64,000 nt of DNA from Chryseobacterium panacisoli. Lineage in GTDB: Bacteria > Bacteroidota > Bacteroidia > Flavobacteriales > Weeksellaceae. This document shows, piece after piece, positions 34,299-43,615 of the stretch (its first letter is position 1; each line of letters opens with the position of its first letter). The notes beneath the pieces are model-generated. The model did not search any database. It was not told the DNA's origin and saw only the letters and a list, made by a program, of their open reading frames with translations. Location of the stretch: the NCBI RefSeq assembly GCF_008274625.1, contig NZ_VTRU01000002.1:248001-312000 (forward strand). The letters run 5' to 3'. The position numbers and the translations under genes were made by a program.

Positions 34299-35015
34299 AT
34301 GAAAAAACTCGTCATTATCCCCACATACAACGAAAAGGAAAATATTGAAAATATTATTTCCGCGGTTTTTGCATTGGAGGATGACTTTCATATCTTAGTA
34401 GTGGATGATACTTCCCCGGATGGAACAGCAGAAGTTGTAAAAGAATTGCAGAAGAAACATCCGCATTATCTGCATCTTTCAATAAGACATGTGAAAGACG
34501 GGTTGGGAAAGGCATATATTCATGGGTTTAAATGGGCTATCGAAAATAAATATGATTATATTTTTGAAATGGATGCCGATTTTTCCCATAATCCTAACGA
34601 CCTGCCGAAATTATTTGAAGCATGCAGAAATGCAGATATGGCCATAGGTTCCCGTTACTCAAAAGGAGTGAATGTGGTCAATTGGCCCATGGGAAGAGTA
34701 TTGTTGTCTTATTTTGCATCAAAATATGTAAGATTCGTATTAGGTCTTCCGATTCATGATACTACAGCAGGATTTGTCTGTTTTTCAAAAAAAGTATTGG
34801 AAGAAATAGGGTTGGATAATGTAAGACTGAAAGGTTATGGGTTTCAGATAGAAATGAAATTCAGAGCATTTAAGAAAGGCTTCAGAATTGTAGAAGTTCC
34901 TATTATATTTACCAATAGAATTTTAGGAGAAAGCAAAATGAACGGTGGAATTATTCATGAAGCAGTTTTTGGAGTATTAAATCTAAAGTGGAAATCAATC
35001 ATCAATAGATTATGA
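34299..35015 (+). CDS. Polyprenol monophosphomannose synthase-like GT2 glycosyltransferase
   Basis: 238 residues, starting MKKLVIIPTYNEKENIENI. The GT2 fold shows VVDDTSPDGT (nucleotide-sugar binding), EMDADFSHNPNDLPKL (the metal-binding DAD-type motif), IGSRYSKGVNVVNWP and GFQIEMKFRAFKKG, the pattern of Dpm1-like enzymes, which transfer mannose from GDP-mannose to a polyprenyl phosphate. There are no C-terminal membrane helices, so it is the short soluble/peripheral type. The start is set by the -7 box 9 bp upstream. Its stop overlaps the next gene by 4 bp (ATGA), so the pair is translationally coupled. Confidence 0.88.
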   Translation: MKKLVIIPTYNEKENIENIISAVFALEDDFHILVVDDTSPDGTAEVVKELQKKHPHYLHLSIRHVKDGLGKAYIHGFKWAIENKYDYIFEMDADFSHNPNDLPKLFEACRNADMAIGSRYSKGVNVVNWPMGRVLLSYFASKYVRFVLGLPIHDTTAGFVCFSKKVLEEIGLDNVRLKGYGFQIEMKFRAFKKGFRIVEVPIIFTNRILGESKMNGGIIHEAVFGVLNLKWKSIINRL

Positions 35016-35389
35016 AACTGATGAAAAAGCTGATCTTTATTTTCGTTTTGCTGGGCATGTTTTCGTGCAGTGACTATATTGATAAGCCTAAAAATCTGAT
35101 CGATAAAGACGTCATGGCAGAAATTATTGCAGATCTTGCGATCAATGATCAGGCAATCTTTGTATATCCTGACAAAAATATGGAAGCCGGCACAAGAGCT
35201 GTCCTGAAGTCGCATAAAGTAAAATCTGATGACTTTGTAGAAAGTTTCAAATACTATGTGATCAAAGAAGAAATGGATGGGATTACCAATGATGCACAGG
35301 AAATATTGCTGAGAAAAGATCCCAAAGCTGATAAATACGTAAAGGATAAACTGAAACAAAACGGGGCTGTAGTACCTTTGGTAAGGTAA
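35012..35389 (+). CDS. DUF4296 lipoprotein
   Basis: 125 residues. A short hydrophobic leader ends LLGMFSC, giving a lipidation Cys, followed by SDYIDKPKNLIDKDVMAEII, which is typical of DUF4296 proteins. The rest is helical and charged. A second Met three codons in is an alternative start. It overlaps the glycosyltransferase gene by 4 bp. The family is widespread in Bacteroidota and has no known activity. Confidence 0.82.
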   Translation: MKLMKKLIFIFVLLGMFSCSDYIDKPKNLIDKDVMAEIIADLAINDQAIFVYPDKNMEAGTRAVLKSHKVKSDDFVESFKYYVIKEEMDGITNDAQEILLRKDPKADKYVKDKLKQNGAVVPLVR

Positions 35390-35455
35390 AACGTTACTGA
35401 AGTTTCTAACCTATAAGAAATCACCGATAACAAGGTGAATTAAAAAAGTAGAGAG

Positions 35456-36586
35456 ATGAAATTTTTTAATATAGAAAAAACCTCTGAAGGAAAAGCAAGA
35501 GCAGGGGAAATTACCACAGATCACGGGAAAATTCAAACTCCTATTTTTATGCCTGTGGGAACTGTTGCAAGCGTAAAAACAGTTCATCAGAGAGAATTAA
35601 AAGAAGACATTAAGGCTCAGATTATTCTGGGAAATACTTACCACCTATACCTTCGTCCGGGAATGGAGACAATGCAGGATGCAGGTGGTTTACATAAATT
35701 CATGAACTGGGACCTTCCTATTCTTACTGATTCAGGAGGTTTTCAGGTGTTTTCACTGGCGAGTAACAGAAAAATGACAGAAGAAGGTGCGAGATTCAAA
35801 TCTCACATCGACGGAAGTTACCACATGTTCTCCCCGGAAAGATCAATGGAGATTCAAAGACAGATCGGAGCCGATATCTTCATGGCTTTCGATGAATGTA
35901 CTCCTTACCCTTGTGATTATAACCAGGCAAAATCATCAATGGAGCTTACACACCGTTGGCTGAAAAGATGTATTGAATGGACTAATGATAATCCTGAATT
36001 ATACGGATACAAGCAAAGACTTTTCCCTATTGTTCAGGGATCTACCTATTCTGACCTTAGAAAAATCTCTGCAGAAGTAATTTCTGAAGCAGGAGCCGAA
36101 GGAAATGCCATTGGAGGACTTTCTGTAGGAGAGCCTGAAGAAGAAATGTACAGAATTACAGATGAAGTCACAGACATCCTTCCAAAAGAAAAGCCAAGAT
36201 ACCTGATGGGAGTAGGAACTCCATGGAATATCCTTGAATCCATCGGACTGGGAATTGATATGATGGATTGTGTAATGCCAACAAGAAATGCAAGAAATGC
36301 AATGCTTTTCACATGGCAGGGGGTGATGAATCTTAAAAATGAAAAATGGAAGCGCGATTTTTCGCCTTTAGACGAATTTGGAACCAGCTTTGTAGATCGT
36401 GAATATTCAAAAGCGTATCTTCGCCACCTGTTTGTATCTAAAGAATATCTGGCAAAACAGATTGCTTCGATTCATAATCTTGCATTCTATCTTGATTTAG
36501 TAAAAGTAGCCAGAGAACATATTATTGCAGGAGATTTCTACGAATGGAAAAACTCTGTAGTACCGGTTCTTAGACAAAGACTGTAA
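35456..36586 (+). CDS. tgt: tRNA-guanine transglycosylase
   Basis: 376 residues. Catalytic Asp92 (LTDSGGFQVFSL) and Asp271 (MDCVMPTRNARN) are 179 apart, as in characterised Tgt. IVQGSTYSDLR and GGLSVGEPEEEMY also match. It exchanges guanine-34 for the queuosine precursor preQ1 in tRNAs with GUN anticodons. The usual zinc-binding CxCxxC near the C-terminus is absent; the equivalent segment reads SPLDEFGTSFVDREYSKAYLRHL. I recall this as normal in the lineage. lptG-like follows after 6 bp. Confidence 0.95.
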   Translation: MKFFNIEKTSEGKARAGEITTDHGKIQTPIFMPVGTVASVKTVHQRELKEDIKAQIILGNTYHLYLRPGMETMQDAGGLHKFMNWDLPILTDSGGFQVFSLASNRKMTEEGARFKSHIDGSYHMFSPERSMEIQRQIGADIFMAFDECTPYPCDYNQAKSSMELTHRWLKRCIEWTNDNPELYGYKQRLFPIVQGSTYSDLRKISAEVISEAGAEGNAIGGLSVGEPEEEMYRITDEVTDILPKEKPRYLMGVGTPWNILESIGLGIDMMDCVMPTRNARNAMLFTWQGVMNLKNEKWKRDFSPLDEFGTSFVDREYSKAYLRHLFVSKEYLAKQIASIHNLAFYLDLVKVAREHIIAGDFYEWKNSVVPVLRQRL

Positions 36587-36592
36587 GAGAAT

Positions 36593-37705
36593 ATGCTTAA
36601 AATTGTAGACAGATATATCATTAAAAAATACCTTGGAACTTTTAGTTTCATGTTGGTATTATTGTCTATAGTCGTATTAGTAATTGATGTTCAGCAGAAG
36701 ATTCCAAGAATAGAAAATGCCAAGGCTATTGATCCGAAACTGGATCTGACGTATTTTCTTATCCATTTTTATCCTTTCTGGATTATCAATCTTGTGGTGA
36801 CCTTCCTTTCCATTCTGGTGTTTATTTCGGTAATTTATTTTACCTCCAGAATGGCAAATAATACTGAAATTGTTGCTATTATTAGTAGTGGAGCCAGTTT
36901 TCACAGGTTTTCCAAACCTTATCTGGTAACCTCCATTTTTATTGGATTAATTGCTCTTGTAGTGTATCATATGGTTCTTCCATGGGCCAATATCAAGAAA
37001 AATGAACTGGAAGCGTATACCTATAATGCAGCCAATAAAGAAAAGATTTTAGGGACAGCTCCAGCCTCTTCGCAGCTGAGCAAAACAGAATATATTTTTG
37101 TTGATTCCTGGAACAAAAGAGAAAAAAGAGGTTCTAGTTTTGTCTATCAGAAATATGATAAAGACAGAAAAATGACTTATGAGCTTAAAGCAAGCGAAGT
37201 GTATTGGGATAAAACCAAAAAGCAGTTTGTTTTAAATAATTATCTGGAAAAAACAATCAATAAAGACAATACCGAAAAACTCGGTAACGGAATAGAATTA
37301 AGGAAAAATTATGGACATTCACCGGAAGAGCTTTTCCCTAACGAGCTTTTGGGACAAAATAAAACAACTCCGGAACTTTTAAAATTTATTGAAAGAGAAA
37401 AGGCAAGAGGAAACAGTAACCTGAACTCTTATCTGAATGAGCTTCATCAAAGAACATCAATGCCTGTTTCTATCATTATTCTGACATTCCTGGCACTTTC
37501 ACTGTCATCACAAAAGAAAAGAGGAGGATTGGGGATTAACCTGGCAATAGGAATCTCATTGGCCTTTATTTTCGTGTTTTCATTTGAAGCCCTGAAAGTG
37601 GTTTCGGAAAATAAAAGTTTATCTCCTGCTGTAGCAATGTGGCTGCCAAATATGGTGTTTCTGCCGCTTACCCTTTATCTTTACATTAAGAGAGCCAATC
37701 AGTAA
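36593..37705 (+). CDS. LptF/LptG-family lipopolysaccharide export permease
   Basis: 370 residues. N-terminal LKIVDRYIIKKYLGTF and transmembrane segments near 16-36, 60-82, 100-125, then a ~170-residue periplasmic beta-jellyroll-like region, then three helices (for example VSIIILTFLALSLSSQKKRGG) fit the YjgP/YjgQ family. These proteins form the membrane part of the Lpt ABC transporter carrying LPS to the outer membrane. Of the two paralogues this could be LptG, but LptF cannot be excluded. It lies 6 bp after tgt and overlaps the convergent birA gene by 7 bp. Confidence 0.88.
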   Translation: MLKIVDRYIIKKYLGTFSFMLVLLSIVVLVIDVQQKIPRIENAKAIDPKLDLTYFLIHFYPFWIINLVVTFLSILVFISVIYFTSRMANNTEIVAIISSGASFHRFSKPYLVTSIFIGLIALVVYHMVLPWANIKKNELEAYTYNAANKEKILGTAPASSQLSKTEYIFVDSWNKREKRGSSFVYQKYDKDRKMTYELKASEVYWDKTKKQFVLNNYLEKTINKDNTEKLGNGIELRKNYGHSPEELFPNELLGQNKTTPELLKFIEREKARGNSNLNSYLNELHQRTSMPVSIIILTFLALSLSSQKKRGGLGINLAIGISLAFIFVFSFEALKVVSENKSLSPAVAMWLPNMVFLPLTLYLYIKRANQ

Positions 37706-38412
37706 AGTAATTTTACTTCCTTGTGATAGAAGGAACGTATTCCGTCTTCCAGTTCGATCCAGAGTTCACCCTTTTCGTCTGCATTTCGGATGATGCCATT
37801 TTGTCGCTCTTTTTCAATTTCAAAGACAGAGATCATATCTTTTCTGAAAAGATTTGCATTGTATCCGTCCAGAATTTCCTGATCGGAAGGAATATTTTTC
37901 AGTTTCTCAGACAAATATTCATGAAGGTTTAATGAAACTTCTTCCAGGTCAAATTCCATACCTGTTTGCGTCAGGAGTGATCCTGCATTGGATATTTCAT
38001 CAAATTTATCCTGAAGAATATTGATGCCTGCCCCTATGATGAAATAATTATTTTGATTAATTTTTTTCTTTTCTATTAAAATTCCAACGATTTTTTTACC
38101 TTTAAGGATAATATCATTCGGCCATTTGATTTTTACCTCTGATTCAGACAAATTGGCAAGGAAATCCCGGATAACCATTGCGGTATAATAATTGAATATA
38201 AAGTCGGAGCACACGATGTTCTGAGTATTCACTGCCAGCGTATAAGCCAGGTTTTTTTCCGCAGTTTGAGTCCAGACATTTCCATACTGACCACGGCCTT
38301 TAGTTTGATTAAAAGTATGCAGTCCAATAAAATCTGAATTTTCGTAAAGTAAAAACTTTGATATTTCGTCATTAGTAGAAGAACATTCTTTCAGGTAGAA
38401 GAGTTGGCTCAT
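37699..38412 (-). CDS. birA: Biotin--[acetyl-CoA-carboxylase] ligase
   Basis: 237 residues. Starts directly in the catalytic domain (YLKECSSTNDEISKFL), with the biotinyl-AMP loop KGRGQYGNVW, KWPNDIILKGKKIVGILIE and IIGAGINILQ, and a short C-terminal SH3-like domain. There is no N-terminal DNA-binding domain, so it is a monofunctional ligase, not a repressor. The gene converges on lptG-like with a 7-bp overlap of the two 3' ends and no hairpin between them. Confidence 0.92.
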   Translation of the reverse strand: MSQLFYLKECSSTNDEISKFLLYENSDFIGLHTFNQTKGRGQYGNVWTQTAEKNLAYTLAVNTQNIVCSDFIFNYYTAMVIRDFLANLSESEVKIKWPNDIILKGKKIVGILIEKKKINQNNYFIIGAGINILQDKFDEISNAGSLLTQTGMEFDLEEVSLNLHEYLSEKLKNIPSDQEILDGYNANLFRKDMISVFEIEKERQNGIIRNADEKGELWIELEDGIRSFYHKEVKLLY

Positions 38413-38471
38413 TTAAGAAAACTTTAAGACATTAAGAGGGTAAAAGTAAGGTTAAAGTAAAGAAAAAACAA

Positions 38472-38479
38472 TAAATTTG
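38472..38479 (+). promoter_or_regulatory. -7 box of the rsfS-ftsH unit
   Basis: TAAATTTG followed by C matches TAnnTTTG and lies 20 bp before rsfS in the divergent gap with birA. Confidence 0.5.
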
Positions 38480-38499
38480 CAGATTATAGTATTTTTTTA

Positions 38500-38865
38500 A
38501 TGAATAAAACAGCAGAAAAACAAGCGTTAATAGATAAAATCGTTGAAGCTATCCAGGATGTAAAAGGAGAAGACATTATGATCTTCGATCTTTCCAACAT
38601 CGAAAACTCCGTAGCAGAAACGTTCGTGATATGTAGTGGAAACTCAAATACACAGGTAGCAGCTTTGGCAGGAAGTGTTGAGAAAAAAGTAAGAAACGAA
38701 CTTCAGGACAGACCTTGGCACGTAGAAGGTACTGAAAATGCAATGTGGGTATTGGTGGATTACGTTTCAGTGGTGGTTCATATATTCCAAAAAGAAGTAC
38801 GTGAGTACTACGATATAGAAGAGCTTTGGGGTGACGCAGTCATTACCAAAATTGAAAATGAATAA
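38500..38865 (+). CDS. rsfS: Ribosome silencing factor RsfS
   Basis: 121 residues, normal length. ALIDKIVEAIQDVKGEDIMIFDLS, AETFVICSGNSNTQVAALA, RPWHVEGTENAMWVLVDY and VVVHIFQKEVREYYDIEELW are signature segments. It binds uL14 on the large subunit and blocks subunit joining during starvation. First gene of a plus-strand unit; ftsH follows after 21 bp. Confidence 0.95.
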   Translation: MNKTAEKQALIDKIVEAIQDVKGEDIMIFDLSNIENSVAETFVICSGNSNTQVAALAGSVEKKVRNELQDRPWHVEGTENAMWVLVDYVSVVVHIFQKEVREYYDIEELWGDAVITKIENE

Positions 38866-38886
38866 TAAAAATTTTAAAAAGTCTAA

Positions 38887-40905
38887 ATGAATAATAAAGG
38901 ATTCAACTGGTTTTTTCCAATTGCAATCATAGCTCTTTTGCTCTTCTTTGGCTCCAATTTCCTTGGAGGCGATAGCGCAAAATCTATTGATGAAGATGGT
39001 TTCTTTAGAGAAATGCAGGCAGGGAAAGTCCAGAATATAATTATATACAAAGACATAGAGAAAGCTGATGTTTTCCTAACAAAAGAAGCAAAATCGGCAA
39101 TGGTTTCCAAAGCCGGAAAAGAAAATAACCCCCTTTCTGCCTTTGAAATGGCTCCCAAAGCAGACTTTTCTGTGAAATATGGAGACCTTCAACTTTTCCT
39201 TCAGAAATTTGAGCAGGTGAAAGCCAGTAATCCGGTGATTAAAACAACTAAAGATTACGGAACAGGGAAAAGCGCACTAATGGATATTTTAATCCCTGCG
39301 CTGGTTTGGATTTCCATTCTGGGATTATTCTACTTCCTTCTTTTCAGAAAGATGGGCGGTGGTGGCGGTCCTGGCGGACAAATCTTCTCTATCGGTAAAT
39401 CTAAAGCGAAGCTTTTTGACGAAAAAGAAAGAATTCAGGTGACATTTAAAGATGTTGCAGGATTGGAAGGAGCTAAAGAAGAAGTTCAGGAAGTTGTGGA
39501 TTTCTTGAAAAACTCTGAAAAATATACTAAATTGGGAGGTAAAATTCCTAAGGGTGTTCTTTTAGTAGGACCTCCGGGAACAGGTAAAACCTTATTGGCA
39601 AAAGCTGTTGCAGGGGAAGCTAAAGTTCCGTTCTTCTCACTTTCTGGTTCAGATTTCGTTGAAATGTTTGTTGGGGTAGGGGCTTCCAGAGTAAGAGACC
39701 TTTTTGCTCAGGCCAAAGCAAAATCTCCGGCGATTATCTTTATTGACGAGATTGATGCTATCGGACGTGCAAGAGGAAAGAATAATTTCTCTGGTGGAAA
39801 CGACGAAAGAGAAAATACATTGAACCAGCTTCTTACCGAAATGGACGGTTTCGGAACAGATGTCAATGTCATTGTAATGGCGGCTACCAACAGAGCGGAT
39901 ATTCTTGATAAGGCATTAATGAGAGCAGGACGTTTTGACCGTTCTATCTATGTAGATCTTCCGGAACTTCACGAAAGAAGACAGATCTTTGATGTTCACT
40001 TGAAAAAAATCAAGCTTGATGATAATGTAGACAGAGATTTCCTGGCAAAACAAACTCCTGGATTCAGCGGGGCAGATATTGCGAATGTTTGTAATGAAGC
40101 AGCATTGATCGCAGCGAGATATAACCATACTTCTGTTACAAAACAGGACTTCCTGGATGCAGTAGACAGAATTATTGGTGGGCTTGAAAAGAAAAATATG
40201 GCCATTAAGCCATCTGAAAAGAGAAGAGTTGCTTATCATGAAGCAGGTCACGCTACAATCTCTTGGTTGGTAGAACATGCATCACCACTTTTAAAAGTAA
40301 CGATTGTTCCAAGAGGACGTTCTTTAGGGGCAGCATGGTATCTTCCGGAAGAAAGACAGCTTACCACTACTGAGCAAATGCTGGACGAAATGTGTGCAAC
40401 ATTGGGAGGTAGAGCCGCAGAACAGGTAATCTTCAACAATATCTCTACAGGAGCGCTTTCTGATCTTGAAACAGTAACGAAGAGAGCCCAGGCAATGGTG
40501 ACAATCTATGGATTAAGCCCGAACATTGGTAATATTTCTTACTATGACAGTTCAGGACAGTCTGAATACTCTTTCGGAAAGCCTTACTCTGAAGAAACAG
40601 CTACTAAAATTGATGCGGAGATCAAATTGATTATCGAAAATCAGTATGAAAGAGCAGTAAGAATTCTTGAAGAAAATAAAGATAAATTGGATGCTCTGGC
40701 AAATAAATTGTTAGAAAAAGAAGTGATCTTCCGTGAAGATTTAGAAGAAATATTCGGAAAAAGAGCATGGGATCCTGAATTGACGGAGAAACCCGTGACC
40801 AATACTATTCCTGAAAAAGATCAGCCAGTAGTGGAAACACCTCAGATCAAAGAAAAAGAAGAAGAAAGCGAAATACAGGCTCCAGAAAGCCCGACACAGC
40901 TTTAA
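38887..40905 (+). CDS. ftsH: ATP-dependent zinc metalloprotease FtsH
   Basis: 672 residues. Two transmembrane helices (about 6-24 and 135-155) flank a small periplasmic domain; a Gly-rich GGGGGPGG linker follows. The AAA+ domain has Walker A GPPGTGKT (from Gly228), Walker [12 protein letters not shown] and [20 protein letters not shown]. The protease domain has HEAGH (His451). The C-terminal ~50 residues are Pro/Glu-rich ([10 protein letters not shown] to QAPESPTQL) and probably disordered. It degrades membrane proteins and regulators such as LpxC in related systems. Confidence 0.96.
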   Translation: MNNKGFNWFFPIAIIALLLFFGSNFLGGDSAKSIDEDGFFREMQAGKVQNIIIYKDIEKADVFLTKEAKSAMVSKAGKENNPLSAFEMAPKADFSVKYGDLQLFLQKFEQVKASNPVIKTTKDYGTGKSALMDILIPALVWISILGLFYFLLFRKMGGGGGPGGQIFSIGKSKAKLFDEKERIQVTFKDVAGLEGAKEEVQEVVDFLKNSEKYTKLGGKIPKGVLLVGPPGTGKTLLAKAVAGEAKVPFFSLSGSDFVEMFVGVGASRVRDLFAQAKAKSPAIIFIDEIDAIGRARGKNNFSGGNDERENTLNQLLTEMDGFGTDVNVIVMAATNRADILDKALMRAGRFDRSIYVDLPELHERRQIFDVHLKKIKLDDNVDRDFLAKQTPGFSGADIANVCNEAALIAARYNHTSVTKQDFLDAVDRIIGGLEKKNMAIKPSEKRRVAYHEAGHATISWLVEHASPLLKVTIVPRGRSLGAAWYLPEERQLTTTEQMLDEMCATLGGRAAEQVIFNNISTGALSDLETVTKRAQAMVTIYGLSPNIGNISYYDSSGQSEYSFGKPYSEETATKIDAEIKLIIENQYERAVRILEENKDKLDALANKLLEKEVIFREDLEEIFGKRAWDPELTEKPVTNTIPEKDQPVVETPQIKEKEEESEIQAPESPTQL

Positions 40906-40928
40906 GACTCTTAAAAATATACCTTACA

Positions 40929-40960
40929 AAAACCTGACAACTTCAAAATTGTCAGGTTTT
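40929..40960 (+). terminator. Terminator after ftsH
   Basis: The 12-bp stem aaaacctgacaa / ttgtcaggtttt (8-nt loop) with a T run lies 24 bp past the ftsH stop. Confidence 0.88.
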
Positions 40961-41005
40961 TTCATATTTAAAGAGATATTTTGAACTCTATTGTAATTTA
41001 TTTTC

Positions 41006-41013
41006 TATTTTTG
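41006..41013 (+). promoter_or_regulatory. Promoter of the LUD-cdsA-psd unit
   Basis: TATTTTTG matches TAnnTTTG; a TTTG at 40980-40983 lies 22 bp before it as a possible -33 box. It lies 27 bp before a TTG start codon. Confidence 0.5.
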
Positions 41014-41040
41014 TATAAAGTTGACTAAAAATAGATTAAG

Positions 41041-41622
41041 TTGAATTTATTCAAGAGGATTGTAAGCAAACTTACCAACCAGCCTGAAGAAGAGGATAAA
41101 CAGAGCCTGGAGAAGCTTGGGGATTCGCTGAAAAATGCGGATCTTGACTATAAGTTTGCGCAATTATTTACGCATTCGGGGGGATTTTTTAATTATTGTG
41201 CAGATGAAGCGGAAGCTCTACAAACTTTAAATCAAATTATCAAAATTGAAGGTATCCACAACCTTTTCTGTTGGGATAAAGAACTTCAGAATTTTTTGAA
41301 CGTCGTGAAGTCTACCCATACTTCAGAACTTCAGCCGTCTAATGATGCCGCATTCATTACATGTGAATACCTGATCGCCTATGATGGCAGGATCATGCTT
41401 TCGCATAATAATATTCTTCATTATCATTCTTCAAGACTTCCCGATAGAATTATCATAATTGCCAATGTTTCTCAGATTGTAAACAACCTGAATGATGCTA
41501 TGGGGAAAATAAAAAGAAACGGGAATATCAAGAACCTTACTTCCATCAGCGGAAGCCAGTCTAAAATGGACAGTTCTTCCAATTCCAATACAAAACTGTT
41601 TTTATTGCTGCTTGAAGATTAA
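41041..41622 (+). CDS. LUD-domain protein (LutC/YkgG-like)
   Basis: 193 residues, starting at TTG; the frame has a stop three codons upstream (tag at 41032) and no nearby ATG, and MNLFKRIVSKLTNQPEE is a natural beginning. The C-terminal two-thirds (for example FCWDKELQNFL, AAFITCEYLIAYDGRIML, LPDRIIIIANVSQIVNNL) match the LUD fold of LutC. Lactate-utilisation LutA/LutB genes are absent, and the gene leads a unit with cdsA and psd, so a role outside lactate oxidation is likely. Function not known. Confidence 0.8.
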   Translation: MNLFKRIVSKLTNQPEEEDKQSLEKLGDSLKNADLDYKFAQLFTHSGGFFNYCADEAEALQTLNQIIKIEGIHNLFCWDKELQNFLNVVKSTHTSELQPSNDAAFITCEYLIAYDGRIMLSHNNILHYHSSRLPDRIIIIANVSQIVNNLNDAMGKIKRNGNIKNLTSISGSQSKMDSSSNSNTKLFLLLLED

Positions 41623-41646
41623 GCAATCACTTGTAAATTTTAAATT

Positions 41647-42519
41647 TTGGATAAAAATCTCATTCAAAGAACCGTATCAGGTATAGTCTATGTAGCCGTC
41701 ATTATACTTTGTTCTACTCCGCTGGGAGCACAGCTGTTGAACAGCATTGCCCCCGGCCTTATCAAACAACAGTATCTTTTTTATGGCTTAATGAGTCTGT
41801 TACTGGTTGTGGGAACATGGGAATGTGTTAAAATCATGAAATTTGGAAGCGGATATGAAAAATGGGTAGTATTTCCATTGGTCATTTTTATATTCTATAT
41901 TTTTTCCAAAAGATATTTCAACCACGATTTCTTTTTTGATTTCAGGCTCAGCGAAATATTAGCGCTGGCTCTGATTGGGATTGCTGTGGTTACTTTATTC
42001 AAATTTCCCACCGAATTATACTTCGACAGCGGGAAACTTATTTTTACCGTTATCTATGTAGCGCTGCCATTCAGTTTTGCATTGGGACTGCCAAAGTTCT
42101 CCAGCTATAGTGATGCTTTCTCCCTGGAGGTTTTATTCCTCTTTATTCTGATCTGGAGTAGTGACACCTTTGCTTATCTGGTAGGGAAATTCTTTGGAAA
42201 ACATAAAATGGCGCCTAAAATTTCCCCTAAGAAAACATGGGAAGGATATGCGGGTGGTGTAGTGCTAACATTGGTTTTATCCTACTTTATTGAACATTAT
42301 CAGCCTGAATTGAGAGGGAACTGGATGGTTGTAGGATTTCTGGTTGCTGCCTTTGCTCCGCTAGGGGATCTGGTAGAAAGCCAGCTGAAAAGAAATTTCG
42401 GGGTGAAAGACAGTGGAAACATCATTCCGGGGCATGGAGGAGTTTTAGACAGGCTGGATAGTTTTATTATCTGCGTTCCTGTCGTATATTTGTACTTTAT
42501 TTTAGAAAAATTTATTTAG
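41647..42519 (+). CDS. cdsA: Phosphatidate cytidylyltransferase
   Basis: 290 residues, also from a TTG start (stop codon two codons upstream). Seven to eight hydrophobic helices and the C-terminal CDP-alcohol signature: SSDTFAYLVGKFFGKHKMAP, SPKKTWEGYAGG, FAPLGDLVESQLKR and VKDSGNIIPGHGGVLDRLDS. It makes CDP-diacylglycerol from phosphatidate and CTP. psd follows after 4 bp, placing two steps of phospholipid synthesis together. Confidence 0.95.
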   Translation: MDKNLIQRTVSGIVYVAVIILCSTPLGAQLLNSIAPGLIKQQYLFYGLMSLLLVVGTWECVKIMKFGSGYEKWVVFPLVIFIFYIFSKRYFNHDFFFDFRLSEILALALIGIAVVTLFKFPTELYFDSGKLIFTVIYVALPFSFALGLPKFSSYSDAFSLEVLFLFILIWSSDTFAYLVGKFFGKHKMAPKISPKKTWEGYAGGVVLTLVLSYFIEHYQPELRGNWMVVGFLVAAFAPLGDLVESQLKRNFGVKDSGNIIPGHGGVLDRLDSFIICVPVVYLYFILEKFI

Positions 42520-42523
42520 TCTC

Positions 42524-43180
42524 ATGAAATTACATAGAGAATCAAAAGGAACAATTACCGTTGCGACCATACTTTTTATTATTTTGGGCGTATTAGCAAT
42601 TTATTTCCTTAAAATATGGTCCCTGCTGATCATTATGCCTTTGTTGGTTATTTACAGTTTAGTTTTCTGGTTTTTCAGAGTTCCGGATCGTAATATCCTT
42701 GATCACAAAGAAAACGTGATAGCTCCGGTGGACGGAAAAGTGGTAATGATCAAAGAAGTGGATGAAGATGAATTTATAAAAGGAAAAGCCATTCAGGTTT
42801 CTATTTTTATGTCTCCGCTGAATGTTCACATCTGTAGATATCCGGTTTCGGGTGAAGTGATTTACAAAAAGTACCACCCGGGAAAATATCTGGTAGCATG
42901 GCATGAAAAGTCTTCTACAGAGAACGAAAGAACTACTATGGCCGTACAAACGATGACCAATCATAAAGTTGTCTTCAGACAAATTGCCGGATATGTGGCC
43001 AGAAGGATTGTTTTCTACTGTAATGAAGGTGATAAAGCAAAAGCCGGGCATGAATTCGGATTTATTAAATTCGGATCCAGAATGGATGTATTCCTGCCTT
43101 TGGATACTGAGATTATCTGTAAGATCGGAGATATTACAAAAGGAGGTTTGGATGTGATTGCTAAACTGAAAGAAAATTAA
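42524..43180 (+). CDS. psd: Phosphatidylserine decarboxylase proenzyme
   Basis: 218 residues, the short type. Two N-terminal hydrophobic segments, then VIAPVDGKVVMI, FMSPLNVHICRYPVSGEV and the self-cleavage site FIKFGSRMD, where Ser185 would become the pyruvoyl group. It converts phosphatidylserine to phosphatidylethanolamine at the inner membrane. Last gene of the LUD-cdsA-psd unit, followed by a terminator. Confidence 0.95.
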   Translation: MKLHRESKGTITVATILFIILGVLAIYFLKIWSLLIIMPLLVIYSLVFWFFRVPDRNILDHKENVIAPVDGKVVMIKEVDEDEFIKGKAIQVSIFMSPLNVHICRYPVSGEVIYKKYHPGKYLVAWHEKSSTENERTTMAVQTMTNHKVVFRQIAGYVARRIVFYCNEGDKAKAGHEFGFIKFGSRMDVFLPLDTEIICKIGDITKGGLDVIAKLKEN

Positions 43181-43205
43181 AAATAGTACTACTATATAAA
43201 AAACT

Positions 43206-43230
43206 AAAGAGAGCCTTCGTTGCTCTCTTT
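43206..43230 (+). terminator. Terminator after psd
   Basis: The stem aaagagagc / gctctcttt with a short loop and a following T run lies 25 bp past the psd stop. Confidence 0.85.
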
Positions 43231-43260
43231 TTTATTTGAAAAATGATCATTTGAGTTTAA

Positions 43261-43283
43261 CTACGCATGCGTAATATTGCGTA
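43261..43283 (+). promoter_or_regulatory. Cis-element A (TGCGTA direct repeat with inverted half-site)
   Basis: A perfect 12-bp palindrome tacgcatgcgta (43262-43273) is followed after atat by another tgcgta (43278-43283), so two tgcgta copies start 10 bp apart. A -7 box begins 38 bp after the second copy starts. Elements B and C in this region have the same layout. Confidence 0.6.
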
Positions 43284-43315
43284 TTCAGATATTAAATCTT
43301 TTTCATTAAGATGAA

Positions 43316-43323
43316 TAATTTTG
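43316..43323 (+). promoter_or_regulatory. -7 box downstream of cis-element A
   Basis: TAATTTTG followed by C matches TAnnTTTG; no -33 box is seen. Transcription from here would give the LuxR-type gene a leader of about 285 nt. The remaining gap to 43615 contains three aaaacacaa repeats (43331, 43458, 43489) and no gene. Confidence 0.5.
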
Positions 43324-43615
43324 CAGCTACAAAAACACAAGTTATTCATGCTTTCAAGCCATAAAATGGATAACGGAATATGTTTTATGGTTTTTACTAT
43401 TGATTTTTCTTTGTTATTAGTTTAATAATTTAATTTGAATTTTAGTAAATTAGAACAGGAAAACACAAATCATATTCTTTTATCACTGAAAAACACAAAC
43501 ATATATTTTGTTTTGTGAGTTTTTATGTTACTTAAAGGCTGTTAATATTGGAAAATTTATGCTTTCAGTAGTACGAATGCCAACTTGAGCTTGTGAAAAC
43601 ATAAAAAAAAACACG

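Noticed and set aside
43312..43365. A 17-codon ORF after cis-element A
   Set aside because: It overlaps the -7 box, is very short and has no conserved feature; a leader peptide was considered but is unsupported.
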